Source of the DNA: Phycisphaerae bacterium
Lineage (GTDB): Bacteria > Planctomycetota > Phycisphaerae > Sedimentisphaerales > UBA12454
Assembly (NCBI GenBank): GCA_041652575.1
Contig: JBAZHC010000009.1
Location: forward strand, 1 to 64,000
Length of the DNA: 64,000 nt
Direction of reading: 5' to 3'
Shown one piece after another: positions 1-7,265 of the stretch; position 1 is the first letter of the stretch; the number at the start of each line of letters is the position of its first letter. A program made the position numbers and the translations under genes. Below the pieces are notes generated by a model. It was not told the origin of the DNA and did not search any database. It saw only the letters and a list, made by a program, of their open reading frames with translations.

Positions 1-195
1 TTTATAACTTGCTTTCAAATACGGTGTTACGTTTTAGTTTTGAACATTAGAATTTTGGTAATTCAATATTGTTTAGGATTTCGGATTTAGTATTTAGGAT
101 TTTGGTTGCGGCCTAAAGGCCGCGACAAGTCATCCGCGGTTAATTCCTTCGTGTTTATTCGTGGTTAATTTTCTTTGCGCCTTAGTGGCTAACTC
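1..195. repeat. Interspersed repeat fragments at left edge
   Basis: No gene is seen. The stretch holds fragments of low-complexity repeats: a run built on ATTTAGGATTT-like units (about 70-105), a perfect hairpin GCGGCC-taaa-GGCCGC at 108-123, and a degenerate unit related to CACGAATAAACACGAA (about 140-170) that recurs at 11118-11140. The hairpin is not followed by a T run on either strand, so it is not called a terminator. Confidence 0.5.
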
Positions 196-804
196 TTAAT
201 ACAAATTCAGTATCGTCGGCAGCAGCTTAAGCTGCTGGAGAGCCTCTTTAAATTCAACAACGCCAATCAGTGCTACGAACCACCAAACCTCGAAAAGTGT
301 TCTCCTGAAAATCTTCGGCTTTACGGTATATTCTTCCGGCTCGGTCAATAACTTAAATGACGGGAAAAACGCCGGTGTGCTTTTGCGATAATCGTCGAAC
401 GCCTCTTTATGAATGCCGGCAAGTTTCGCTTCCTCGGCCTTTATCACATACGGATAATACAGCGCGAAGGCAGCAGCAAGGCAAGCGGGTATTGTCAGCG
501 TTTCCGTTGCAAGGCCGATTCCTATCGCGCCTAAAAACGAGAAAAAATACAATGGGTTTCTGGACAGCGAATAGGGTCCTGTCGTTATGAGTGTGCCGCT
601 CTTATATCCTGATATATACAGCGAGCACCACAATCGGCCCGTCACGGCGATGCCGATTAAGGCCGCCCCTATCAGGAAGAACATCGAACCCCACAGGCTG
701 TTTTCCCATTGGCTTTTGGATATTAATAACAGTGCGACAACCCCCAGGCCGAAAAACCTGCTGGCGAGGATTCTTTGTTTTCGTGCGAAGCTTCTTTTGG
801 CCAC
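196..804 (-). CDS. ICMT/PEMT-family membrane methyltransferase
   Basis: A 202-residue integral membrane protein of the isoprenylcysteine carboxyl methyltransferase / phospholipid methyltransferase superfamily, which transfers a methyl group from S-adenosylmethionine to a lipid or lipidated substrate in the membrane. Hydrophobic segments lie at about 17-33, 40-60, 87-120 and 170-185. The family hallmark GPYSLSRNPLY is at 76-86, and the C-terminal part (EAFDDYRKSTPAFFPSF, 134-150) matches the usual SAM-binding tail with its acidic residues just before it. The start is GTG at 804, chosen because AGGAG lies seven bases upstream on the minus strand. Bacterial members have poorly known substrates, so only the family is claimed. 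It is a single gene whose upstream side carries an interspersed element. Confidence 0.75.
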   Translation of the reverse strand: MAKRSFARKQRILASRFFGLGVVALLLISKSQWENSLWGSMFFLIGAALIGIAVTGRLWCSLYISGYKSGTLITTGPYSLSRNPLYFFSFLGAIGIGLATETLTIPACLAAAFALYYPYVIKAEEAKLAGIHKEAFDDYRKSTPAFFPSFKLLTEPEEYTVKPKIFRRTLFEVWWFVALIGVVEFKEALQQLKLLPTILNLY

Positions 805-894
805 TATAATACTCCTGAAAGTTATAAAGATGTGATAATAGCCGGAATTTGTCCTGCCGACAATAGATTTCTCTTTTTAAGCAGGATTGAAAAA

Positions 895-1012
895 TTCGTT
901 TTGGGTTTCGGTATTGGTAAAGTCGCGTTATCGTTATTTGTTGTCGTGCCCGGTCAACTAAACCCGTAACGAAACCGAAAAACGGAACGTTACCGATACC
1001 TATACCGATACC
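895..1012. repeat. Interspersed inverted-repeat element, copy 1 (118 bp)
   Basis: A 118-bp element between the methyltransferase and rex. Its left arm (about 904-940) and right arm (about 970-1012, read on the other strand) form an imperfect inverted repeat built on GGTATCGGTAA-type units. A second, longer copy lies at 53228-53413, and their first 36 bases differ at one position. It contains no ORF with coding character. The gap from 805 to 1077 also holds a short degenerate unit (1030-1060) related to the ACGCAGATTAA repeat family. Confidence 0.7.
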
Positions 1013-1077
1013 TGAATTCTTAATGGCAGCTTTAATCTGCGTTAATCAGCGGTTAAATAACGGCAATTACTGTTTTT

Positions 1078-1707
1078 TTATCCTTCTGTCGTATTAGCTT
1101 TTGTATTTACGAAGTAGATAAGGTTTTCGAATTCTGTTTCGAGGTTGAGGTTATGGACTACGATTTTGTCATCGCCTTTTAATCTTATTGGCGCGAAGTT
1201 TAGTACACCTTTTATGCCTGCCGGTATTAGTTTTTCGAATGCTTCCTGTGCGGCGAAGTCGGGTACGGCTATGATAGCCAGTTCGATTTCGTTGGTTTTT
1301 GCGAAGCCTGCCAGTTCGTCCATGGGCAGGATGAGTGCATCGGCTTTTCGGTTATATTTTGCAGGGTCGATATCGAAGCCTGCGACGATTCTTATTTCGC
1401 TTTTGGCGAAGCCGGGGTAGTTAATCAGTGCTCGGCCGAGGTTCCCGACACCGACCACGATGAATTTTTGAAGTTTATCTTTGCCCAGTACTCTATTGAG
1501 TTGTGTCAGCAGTTCGTCTATTTGGTATCCGCCCCTGCGGTTGCCTGAAATGCCGAACAGCGAAAAATCCTTCCTGACCTGGGATGCTGTGACTCCTGTG
1601 GCATCAGCGAGATTGTCAGAAAAAACCTTCATGAAATTGAGAGATTTGAGACGCAAAGCGGCATTCTTGTACCGCGAAAGCCTTAATATCCTGCTCCTGT
1701 TCGACAT
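1078..1707 (-). CDS. rex: Redox-sensing transcriptional repressor Rex
   Basis: Rex senses the NADH/NAD+ ratio and represses fermentation and respiration genes when NADH is low. The 209-residue product has the N-terminal winged helix with the typical VTASQVRKDFSLFG stretch (about 38-51), then RRGGYQID, and a C-terminal Rossmann fold opening with VVGVGNLGRAL (about 85-95). Length is normal for Rex (about 210). ATG at 1707 is preferred over the TTG six bases upstream because GAAAGG sits at a suitable distance before it. A Rex-type operator at 1826-1843 suggests autoregulation. The gene stands alone. Confidence 0.93.
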   Translation of the reverse strand: MSNRSRILRLSRYKNAALRLKSLNFMKVFSDNLADATGVTASQVRKDFSLFGISGNRRGGYQIDELLTQLNRVLGKDKLQKFIVVGVGNLGRALINYPGFAKSEIRIVAGFDIDPAKYNRKADALILPMDELAGFAKTNEIELAIIAVPDFAAQEAFEKLIPAGIKGVLNFAPIRLKGDDKIVVHNLNLETEFENLIYFVNTKANTTEG

Positions 1708-1825
1708 TTTCAATGCCTTTCAGTGTAAAAAATGAGCTTTTTTGCGATTTGAAACCAACTTGTACGCCAAAAAATACTTATAAAATATATAATAGGCTTG
1801 ATTGTAGTGATAGTCAAGTGATATT

Positions 1826-1843
1826 TTGTGATTTTATTCACGA
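1826..1843. promoter_or_regulatory. Probable Rex operator
   Basis: TTGTGA-TTTTAT-TCACGA matches the Rex consensus TTGTGA-N6-TCACAA at 11 of 12 fixed positions. It lies about 120 bases upstream of the rex start in the same intergenic region, which fits the autoregulation common for Rex. No clear -10/-35 was resolved next to it. Confidence 0.6.
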
Positions 1844-2244
1844 AAAAGAGGGCTTTAACCGCGGATGGACACAGAGATATTCAGACACGGAACAACACGG
1901 ATTAACACGGTTAATTTGCTTTAAGGCGATGTTCTGCGAACATTATAAATTCAAAACGTGTGCCTTACTTACAAGTAACCCGCCTTCGCTAAAGCTTCTG
2001 CGGGTAAAACTTGACGTCGGCATATCGTTTTGAATTTTTCTGCCGTTATACGGCTGCGACTTAAAGCAAATGCAAAACGGTTTCGGCTCCGCCGTCGTCC
2101 CACAGGGAATAAGGGACTTCCGTCTTTGCCAAAAGACTACGAACGGACAGGGTGGCGGACAAGTTTCGCGGATAATTTAAAATTAAAAACTAAAAATTAT
2201 CTTCGTGTCTTCGTGGTGCAATAAGTTTAACACGAAACGGGGGA

Positions 2245-2479
2245 GGACAATTTCGGTTTTCCAAAACAATATATAAAAAAACAGCCGGTGCGCCCAGTGC
2301 TGTTGAAAATCAACCCTCTGAGCCAACGCCTAAAAGCGGCACCAGCAATAATAATATCGGAAATAACGAGCCAAAAGTCAAGAAAAAGCTGCTTGTGTCA
2401 GAAAGCGAAAAAAGGTCATTCCCGAGTGCGGCTTCCTGAGTTGGGAGCAGGGAACCCTATACCCTGAAAATAACCTTTG
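2245..2479 (+). pseudogene. Possible decayed C-terminal gene fragment
   Basis: One plus-strand frame reads as a polar, Lys/Ser/Asn-rich stretch without its own start (AVENQPSEPTPKSGTSNN, then NEPKVKKKLLVSESEK) and stops just after 2430. A plus-one shift near the A run at about 2405-2415 continues as VIPECGFLSWEQGTLYPENN and stops at 2479. This looks like the 3' end of a gene broken by a frameshift and cut off upstream when the neighbouring island came in. No family was recognised, and chance coding character cannot be excluded. Confidence 0.25.
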
Positions 2480-2495
2480 AATTGATAAAAAAGAC

Positions 2496-2523
2496 TTGTT
2501 CGCCTCCGGCGGAGGGGTATAAT
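2496..2523 (+). promoter_or_regulatory. Promoter of the restriction-modification operon
   Basis: TTGTTC (2496-2501) and a perfect TATAAT (2518-2523) are separated by 16 bases, 24 bases before the ATG at 2547. A short CCTCCGGCGGAGG inverted repeat lies within the spacer and could be an operator. Confidence 0.45.
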
Positions 2524-2546
2524 CGCTGTTATAAACAGGATGTTTA

Positions 2547-3326
2547 ATGAATTATTGGACAAAACTTAGTATTGAATATGCAAATCAAAGACACTATTTA
2601 GACGATCTATTTGTAGTATATCCAACCATTCCTGAAGGAATCAGGGATATTGAGAAAAGTAAGCTCTTGCATATAGAACGTGCCTTTAAGAAAAAAGATA
2701 ACATTGCTCTTATGGATGAGTTGTTAGACTGTGAAATTTTCCCAATTAAAGACTCTTATGTTGCCTATCTGAAACGTGACCAATCTGCTATAAAACGTAA
2801 TCCAGCAACTGTTAGTAGATTATGTGGTCGACTTTATGAGATGGGATTGGACAAAATATTTGAGCGATGTTCGGAGCCTAAAGAAACTAATAGACAAATT
2901 GGTCCATTGTTCAAACGTTGGTTAAAATCTAAAGCATTGGGAGTTGAATGTTTACCTGTTCATAAATTTTTAAAATCCAAGGATAACGCAATTCTGGATG
3001 GTTCAGATGCTGATCTTATGGCATTTGCAAGAGAGCGACTTAATTATACGCATAACAAAGGTCTTGATATGGTTGCTCGGTTTAATGGCAAATATATAAT
3101 TGCAGAAGCAAAGTTTTTAACGGACTTCGGTGGACATCAAAATGCACAGTTTGCAGATGCTCTATCTACTCTGGAAGCAGAATGTTCTGCAATAAAAGTT
3201 GGTATTTTGGATGGGGTTCTTTACATCCATGGCAAAAATAAAATGTATTCATATATAGTTGAACACAAAGAACAATATAATATAATGAGTGCATTGGTGT
3301 TAAGAGATTTTCTATATCAGGTATAA
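2547..3326 (+). CDS. Type II restriction endonuclease, PD-(D/E)xK-like
   Basis: A 259-residue protein placed directly before a DNA methyltransferase, with four bases between them. It carries a plausible PD-(D/E)xK nuclease core: D174 (in KGLDMVA), then E187-A-K189 in YIIAEAKF on the expected beta strand, followed by LTDFGGHQNAQF, where a polar residue after the K strand is often seen in restriction enzymes. The N-terminal half is helical and charged and is probably involved in target recognition. The context makes a cleaving partner of the methyltransferase the best call. The recognition sequence cannot be deduced. Codon use is clearly more AT-rich than in the flanking genes, which suggests recent transfer. 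ATG at 2547 is preceded by AGGA. Confidence 0.7.
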   Translation: MNYWTKLSIEYANQRHYLDDLFVVYPTIPEGIRDIEKSKLLHIERAFKKKDNIALMDELLDCEIFPIKDSYVAYLKRDQSAIKRNPATVSRLCGRLYEMGLDKIFERCSEPKETNRQIGPLFKRWLKSKALGVECLPVHKFLKSKDNAILDGSDADLMAFARERLNYTHNKGLDMVARFNGKYIIAEAKFLTDFGGHQNAQFADALSTLEAECSAIKVGILDGVLYIHGKNKMYSYIVEHKEQYNIMSALVLRDFLYQV

Positions 3327-3330
3327 TAAA

Positions 3331-4518
3331 ATGCTTTTGGAATATCCAAATAAAAAAAACGAACAGGCAATATTAGATCCGAACGGACGAGGTTCTCTCA
3401 AAAAAATAACACTTGTTGAATCAAAAAACAAGTTAATACACGGCGACAATTTGCATGTTTTGAAATGTCTGCTGTATGATTATGATTACAGGAATAAAGT
3501 AGATTTTATTTATATTGATCCGCCTTTTGCAACCAACAACACATTTAAAATAGGTACTGACAGAGCTAATAGCATAAGTTCAAGCCACTCAGACCATACT
3601 GCTTATACTGACGATCTCGTCGGGAGTCAATTTGTGGAATTTTTAAGAGAGAGACTTATTTTATTGCGGGAACTCATGTCAGAAAAAGCATCGATCTATC
3701 TGCATATAGATTATAAAATAGGTCATTATATAAAAGTTTTGATGGATGAGGTTTTTGGTATCAATAACTTTCGTAATGATATTACTAGGATAAAGTGTAA
3801 TCCAAAAAACTTTAGTCGCAAAGCTTACGGCAATATTAAAGACCTGATCCTTTTTTATACCAAAACAGATTCATATGTTTGGAATGAACCCAAAGAGGAC
3901 ATCACTGATAATGATGTTTCACGCTTATTCAAAAAAATTGACAAGAATGGTAAACGATATACAACAGTTCCATTGCATGCCCCTGGTGAAACGAAAGATG
4001 GACCAACAGGACAACCTTGGCGCGGAGTTGCACCGCCCAAAGGGAGGCATTGGCGCAGCGACCCCAAAGTTTTGGATGAATTAGATAGGGCTGGTTTAAT
4101 AGAATGGTCATCTAATGATGTTCCTCGGAAAAAGATTTTTGCGGAAGATGCGGAGGCCAACGGAAAGAAAATTCAAGATATATGGGAATACAAAGACCCC
4201 CAGTATCCAACCTATCCAACCGAAAAGAATATAGAATTAGTTAATCTATTGATTTCGGCATCGTCAAATGAAGGAGATTTGGTAATGGATTGTTTCTCCG
4301 GTTCTGGCACTACACTAGTTTCAGCAAATCTACATAATCGTACATGGATTGGGATTGATCAATCGAAACATGCTATTGAAGTAAGTCAAAAGAAACTAAA
4401 TAAAATTGAATCCAGTTTTTTTTCTTGTTCGAGCTTTGAATATTGGGAATTGGACGCCGATACATCACCTGAACTAATGCAGCCAAATGGTGAAAAATAT
4501 CAAAACAGTTTAATGTAA
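3331..4518 (+). CDS. Beta-class DNA methyltransferase (probably N6-adenine)
   Basis: A 395-residue S-adenosylmethionine-dependent DNA methyltransferase that would protect the host DNA from the preceding endonuclease. Catalytic motif IV, IYIDPPF, is at about 61-66 and the SAM-binding motif I, CFSGSGTTLV, at about 320-328. This order (IV before I) defines the beta class shared by HinfI-type and type III Mod enzymes. DPPF favours N6-adenine over N4-cytosine, though the latter is possible. The region between the motifs, about 250 residues, would hold target recognition. It is shorter than type III Mod proteins, and no Res helicase follows, so a type II system is preferred. It is AT-rich like its partner. 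Confidence 0.85.
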   Translation: MLLEYPNKKNEQAILDPNGRGSLKKITLVESKNKLIHGDNLHVLKCLLYDYDYRNKVDFIYIDPPFATNNTFKIGTDRANSISSSHSDHTAYTDDLVGSQFVEFLRERLILLRELMSEKASIYLHIDYKIGHYIKVLMDEVFGINNFRNDITRIKCNPKNFSRKAYGNIKDLILFYTKTDSYVWNEPKEDITDNDVSRLFKKIDKNGKRYTTVPLHAPGETKDGPTGQPWRGVAPPKGRHWRSDPKVLDELDRAGLIEWSSNDVPRKKIFAEDAEANGKKIQDIWEYKDPQYPTYPTEKNIELVNLLISASSNEGDLVMDCFSGSGTTLVSANLHNRTWIGIDQSKHAIEVSQKKLNKIESSFFSCSSFEYWELDADTSPELMQPNGEKYQNSLM

Positions 4519-4599
4519 AAGTGTTTTCTTGTTTCCCGCATTTGCGAGGATAACTTTTTTGGGGAAATGAATCCGGCATCATTTTTCCTTTGATGCCTT

Positions 4600-4680
4600 T
4601 GTGGCTACGTTTTTAAAATATCTCTGTGTGTTCTGTGTTCTCTCCGTAAGGAGTCCTTAGGACTGTGGCAACATAGTCAA
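4600..4680. repeat. CACAGAG-type interspersed repeat
   Basis: The stretch contains TATCTCTGTGTGTTCTGTG, related to the sequence at about 26762-26785 and, in the other orientation, to units at about 20515-20610. It separates the restriction-modification operon from the toxin gene. Confidence 0.45.
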
Positions 4681-4689
4681 AAGCACATT

Positions 4690-4959
4690 TTAATTTACAT
4701 TAGCAGGATCGCCGGTTCTGGCTAAGGCGAGTTCGCCTTTGGCTTCGTCAAATTTATAAATCAAAATCCAGTTCGGCTCAATATACAAAGTACGATAAAG
4801 TTTTTGCCAGCCGCTGTGCTGATAAATTTTGTATTTGTCTTCGAGGTTAACGCTATTTGCTAAATCGATAATAATGCTGTCCAGTTTCGATATGTCTTTT
4901 CCCTGACGGACAAGCAATTCATAATCCTTTTTGAATTGGGTCGAACGAGTAAGTATCAA
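4690..4959 (-). CDS. YafQ/RelE-family toxin
   Basis: An 89-residue member of the RelE/ParE superfamily, closest in pattern to YafQ, a ribosome-dependent mRNA interferase. Supporting features are the start ILTRSTQFKKDYELL, the central YQHSGWQKLYRTLYIEPNW and the ending LALARTGDPANVN. In YafQ the last element usually reads R-T-G-x-H-S-x-L-F, and the C-terminal histidine is important for cleavage. Here the histidine is absent, so activity may be reduced or use other residues. The start is TTG at 4959, overlapping the antitoxin stop (TTGA), so translation is coupled. Confidence 0.82.
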   Translation of the reverse strand: MILTRSTQFKKDYELLVRQGKDISKLDSIIIDLANSVNLEDKYKIYQHSGWQKLYRTLYIEPNWILIYKFDEAKGELALARTGDPANVN

Positions 4960-5213
4960 CCTTTTAAATCCTTCAATAATTCATCCACACTATTGAATTT
5001 CACGCCTTTGCCGGAATCCAGTTCTTTCATGGCTCGCAATGTCTCTCTATTTGGCAATTTTACTTCAAAAGGGATGCTTTGGGTATAGATAATTTGTTTA
5101 AAAAACAGATTTATCGCCTCCGATGGCGTCATCCCCAATAAATCCAATATTTCGGAAACTTTAGACTTTGTTTCAGCGTCCATTCGAACGTTAATTGTAG
5201 CAGAAGTACTCAT
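4956..5213 (-). CDS. RelB/DinJ-family antitoxin
   Basis: An 85-residue antitoxin that should neutralise the downstream YafQ-like toxin and repress its own promoter. The N-terminal half (ATINVRMDAETKSKVSEIL) is a ribbon-helix-helix DNA-binding domain followed by LGMTPSEAINLFFKQI, the RelB/DinJ signature. The C-terminal half, including SVDELLKDLKG, would wrap the toxin. ATG at 5213 is chosen because GGAG lies six bases upstream. A GTG twelve bases earlier would remove this spacing. A palindrome at 5243-5267 is the likely operator. Confidence 0.87.
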   Translation of the reverse strand: MSTSATINVRMDAETKSKVSEILDLLGMTPSEAINLFFKQIIYTQSIPFEVKLPNRETLRAMKELDSGKGVKFNSVDELLKDLKG

Positions 5214-5242
5214 AATTGACTCCACAAATTGAATACAATGTC

Positions 5243-5267
5243 ATTACAATATATATACGTTGTAAAT
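5243..5267. promoter_or_regulatory. Probable DinJ/RelB operator palindrome
   Basis: ATTACAA...TTGTAAAT forms a near-perfect inverted repeat around an AT-alternating centre, about 30 bases upstream of the antitoxin start. The TATATATA centre may also be the -10 box. Ribbon-helix-helix antitoxins bind such palindromes over their own promoters. Confidence 0.55.
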
Positions 5268-5394
5268 GAGTAAAAGTCAAGATTTTTCTTGCTTTTTCTT
5301 AAGTTTTGTTGGGATTTATTCGCAAAAAGGTTTTTTTCTTGACCTATTCGACAAGCTCAGGGCGAAAATTTACGCAAAATTTGCAAATTTTCGT

Positions 5395-5422
5395 TTGACT
5401 TTTGTTAAAAATATGGTATAAT
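5395..5422 (+). promoter_or_regulatory. Promoter of the HNH-AP2 gene
   Basis: TTGACT (5395-5400), 16-base spacer, TATAAT (5417-5422). An inverted repeat with nine-base arms (5363-5393) ends two bases before the -35 box, and a second palindrome, TTAGATG-tg-CATCTAA (5433-5448), begins about where transcription would start. Both could be regulator sites. Confidence 0.6.
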
Positions 5423-5582
5423 ACACGCAAAGTTAGATGTGCATCTAATTTTTATGGTAAAAAGAGAGGTAAAAAGGACAAATCTGCCATACAAGATGGC
5501 AAGGCAATCAAATTTTATATACCCTGCGCTTACGCTTAGGGCTCTTAAATAACAATTCATTTTTCAATTCATTGGTGTCATT

Positions 5583-6203
5583 ATGCCCAAAATAAATCTA
5601 CAAATCCCATACCCCACATTCATTGAAAGCATCTGCCTTTATTTCCTGCTTCGCTACAGGAAGAAACATTACGGTTTTGCATTTCGGAAAATAAAGTTAA
5701 TCAGCGGCAAATCAGCCGAGACAAAATTTGCTATCGTTGACCCGGAAGATTACGAGAAACTGGCGGGGGAGAACTGGCTGCTTTTTGAAAACGATAAAAG
5801 AAACGATTACGCCGTCCGGCTGGAAGGGAAATATCTTGTACGTATGCATCGGGTTATTATGGATGCTCCTAAAGGGGTGCTGGTGGACCATATAAATCAT
5901 AACGGACTGGATAATACGAAAAGAAATCTGCGGTTCGCAACGCCTTCACAAAATGTATGCAACAGCCGACTGACAAAGAACGGCAGTTCGAAATACAGGG
6001 GAGTGTGCAGACTGACAGGTACGGTAAAATGGCGGGCGGTGATATATCATAACGGCAAATCCATATATTTAGGGCATTTCGATAATGAAGAAGATGCTGC
6101 CAGGGCATACGATGAGGCCGCAAAGATTTATCATGGCAAATTTGCAACCCTGAATTTTCCTGACGAATCGCCACACCTTTCAAAAAATACAAAAAATGAA
6201 TAA
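5583..6203 (+). CDS. HNH endonuclease with C-terminal AP2 domain
   Basis: A 206-residue protein with an HNH nuclease module (about 84-125: MHRVIMDAP, then VDHINHNGLDNTKRNLR and the conserved CNS) followed by an AP2/ERF DNA-binding domain (about 135-195: SSKYRGVCR, KWRAVIYHNGKSIYLGHF and EEDAARAYDEAAK). This arrangement is typical of free-standing homing endonucleases and phage HNH proteins, where AP2 gives DNA specificity. There is no intron or other phage gene beside it. It may be a selfish gene or an accessory defence nuclease. The N-terminal 80 residues have no recognised domain. It lies in the same AT-richer island as the restriction-modification and toxin genes. Confidence 0.85.
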   Translation: MPKINLQIPYPTFIESICLYFLLRYRKKHYGFAFRKIKLISGKSAETKFAIVDPEDYEKLAGENWLLFENDKRNDYAVRLEGKYLVRMHRVIMDAPKGVLVDHINHNGLDNTKRNLRFATPSQNVCNSRLTKNGSSKYRGVCRLTGTVKWRAVIYHNGKSIYLGHFDNEEDAARAYDEAAKIYHGKFATLNFPDESPHLSKNTKNE

Positions 6204-6291
6204 TAAAAAGGTGCGGGATGAACCGCCGCACCGAAAAAAATGGAGAATAATAATCGATGCGGGATGAACCAAAAAACAGGATTCCGCGTAC

Positions 6292-6319
6292 TTGACGGTA
6301 AGAGTTTATGATATATAAT
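6292..6319 (+). promoter_or_regulatory. Promoter of the Gld-like ABC operon
   Basis: TTGACG (6292-6297), 16-base spacer, TATAAT (6314-6319), giving a leader of about 165 bases. The leader includes the AGAAGTAA repeat half-copy (6331-6368) and a strong hairpin (6381-6399). A 13-base direct repeat TGCGGGATGAACC at 6212-6224 and 6258-6270 lies just upstream. Confidence 0.6.
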
Positions 6320-6330
6320 TGCAAGTCTTT

Positions 6331-6368
6331 AGAAGTAAAGACGTAAAGAAGCAGGATGTAAGGAAATG
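6331..6368. repeat. AGAAGTAA-type repeat, half copy
   Basis: Aligns well with one arm of the palindromic element at 27702-27795 (shared AGAAGTAARGAYGTAAAGAA, then ATGTAAGGAAA). It sits inside the leader of the ABC operon. Confidence 0.5.
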
Positions 6369-6380
6369 TGAAATAACAAA

Positions 6381-6399
6381 CCCCCACTAAAAGTGGGGG
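6381..6399 (+). other. Leader hairpin before ABC operon
   Basis: CCCCCACT-aaa-AGTGGGGG is a perfect eight-base-pair stem. No T run follows, so it is more likely a leader structure or repeat than a terminator. A second GATTCCCCCACAGGGG stretch follows at about 6416. Confidence 0.5.
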
Positions 6400-6489
6400 C
6401 TAAATATTGAAATGGATTCCCCCACAGGGGTTTTCAACCGCTCCCTAAGGGATAAACTTCGCGGGAATGACAGTATAAGGGTATATTAA

Positions 6490-7209
6490 ATGATAAAAAT
6501 CAAAGAGTTACGGAAATCGTTCGGGCCGATAGTTGCCGTTGACGGTGTGTCTTTCGAGGTTGAAAAGGGGCAGGTACTCGGCTTTCTTGGTCCTAACGGA
6601 GCCGGTAAGAGTACCGTGATGCGGATGCTTGCATGTTTCCTTCGGCCTGACAGCGGGACAGCGTCTATCTGCGGATACGATATTATCAAAAATCCAATCC
6701 AGGTTCGCCGGTGCATCGGATACCTTGCGGAAAATGTGCCTTCGTACAGCGAGATGACGGCCGGTGCGTTTTTGAATTTTATCTGCGACGCGAGAGGTCT
6801 TGAAGGCAAGAAACGCAAAGACGCTTTGGACAGGGCTTTGTCGTTGTGCCATATCGAATCGGTTTATCATCAGACGATTGAAACGCTGTCGAAGGGTTAC
6901 AAGAGAAGGGTCGGCCTTGCGCAGGCACTGATTCACGACCCGCAGGTTTTGATTCTCGATGAGCCGACAGACGGACTTGACCCGAATCAGAAGCACGAAG
7001 TAAGACTGCTTATCGAGCAGATGGCAAAGGAAAAAGTTATCGTCGTATCGACTCATATACTCGAAGAGGTCGAGGCGGTATGCAGCAGGGCGATAATAAT
7101 CGCAAAGGGCAAAATACTTGCCGATTCCACGCCGGCAAAACTAAAGGCCGAGTATGGCGGCTCGCTCGATGAAGTCTTCAGGAAAGTTACGACGAGTAAA
7201 GTGGCATAA
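6490..7209 (+). CDS. ABC transporter ATP-binding protein (GldA-like)
   Basis: A 239-residue ATPase with Walker A GPNGAGKST (about 34-42), signature LSKGYKRRVGLAQAL (about 134-148), Walker B VLILDEPTDGLD (about 155-166) and the switch histidine in VVSTHILEE. The closest family pattern is the GldA / NodI-like ABC-2 exporter class. It is followed by a permease, a GldG-like protein and a DUF4340-like protein, the order seen in Gld-type ABC systems widespread in planctomycetes and other phyla. The substrate is unknown. In Bacteroidetes the related genes are needed for gliding, but this does not prove gliding here. Confidence 0.85.
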   Translation: MIKIKELRKSFGPIVAVDGVSFEVEKGQVLGFLGPNGAGKSTVMRMLACFLRPDSGTASICGYDIIKNPIQVRRCIGYLAENVPSYSEMTAGAFLNFICDARGLEGKKRKDALDRALSLCHIESVYHQTIETLSKGYKRRVGLAQALIHDPQVLILDEPTDGLDPNQKHEVRLLIEQMAKEKVIVVSTHILEEVEAVCSRAIIIAKGKILADSTPAKLKAEYGGSLDEVFRKVTTSKVA

Positions 7210-7265
7210 GAAAAATCAAATATCAAACATCAAAAATCAAAATTATGGAATAAAAGGGAAAAAAG

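Larger units (their letters stand above)
1714..2546. repeat. Repeat-rich intergenic region with decayed coding remnants
   Basis: More than 800 bases without a convincing intact gene. Contents: the Rex operator; an ACGGATTAACACGG-type repeat at about 1858-1915 followed by TTGCTTTAAGGCG, which recurs after a similar repeat at 11150; a CTTCGTGTCTTCGTGGT unit at about 2202-2218; and a decayed coding-like stretch from about 2250 to 2480 (separate entry). The restriction-modification promoter is at the right end. Confidence 0.6.
5226..5582. other. Divergent regulatory region between antitoxin and HNH gene
   Basis: A 357-base stretch without a gene. It holds the antitoxin operator (5243-5267), an inverted repeat CGAAAATTT...AAATTTTCG at 5363-5393, a strong plus-strand promoter (5395-5422), an operator-like palindrome at 5433-5448 and about 130 bases of transcribed leader with a TGCCAT...ATGGCA hairpin (5485-5501). 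A fragment TTCGACAAGCTCAGGG (5347-5362) matches a type of repeat often seen between bacterial genes. Confidence 0.6.

Noticed and set aside
108..123. GCGGCC hairpin as terminator
   Set aside because: No T run follows on either strand; it is part of a repeat.
3331..4518. Type III restriction system
   Set aside because: No Res helicase follows and the methyltransferase is too short; a nuclease precedes it instead.
2547..6203. Prophage or integrative element
   Set aside because: No integrase, attachment repeat, or structural phage gene was seen; only independent defence-type genes.
6210..6232. GGTGCGG...CCGCACC hairpin as terminator of the HNH-AP2 gene
   Set aside because: It is followed by A residues on the plus strand, so it cannot act as a standard terminator for that gene.
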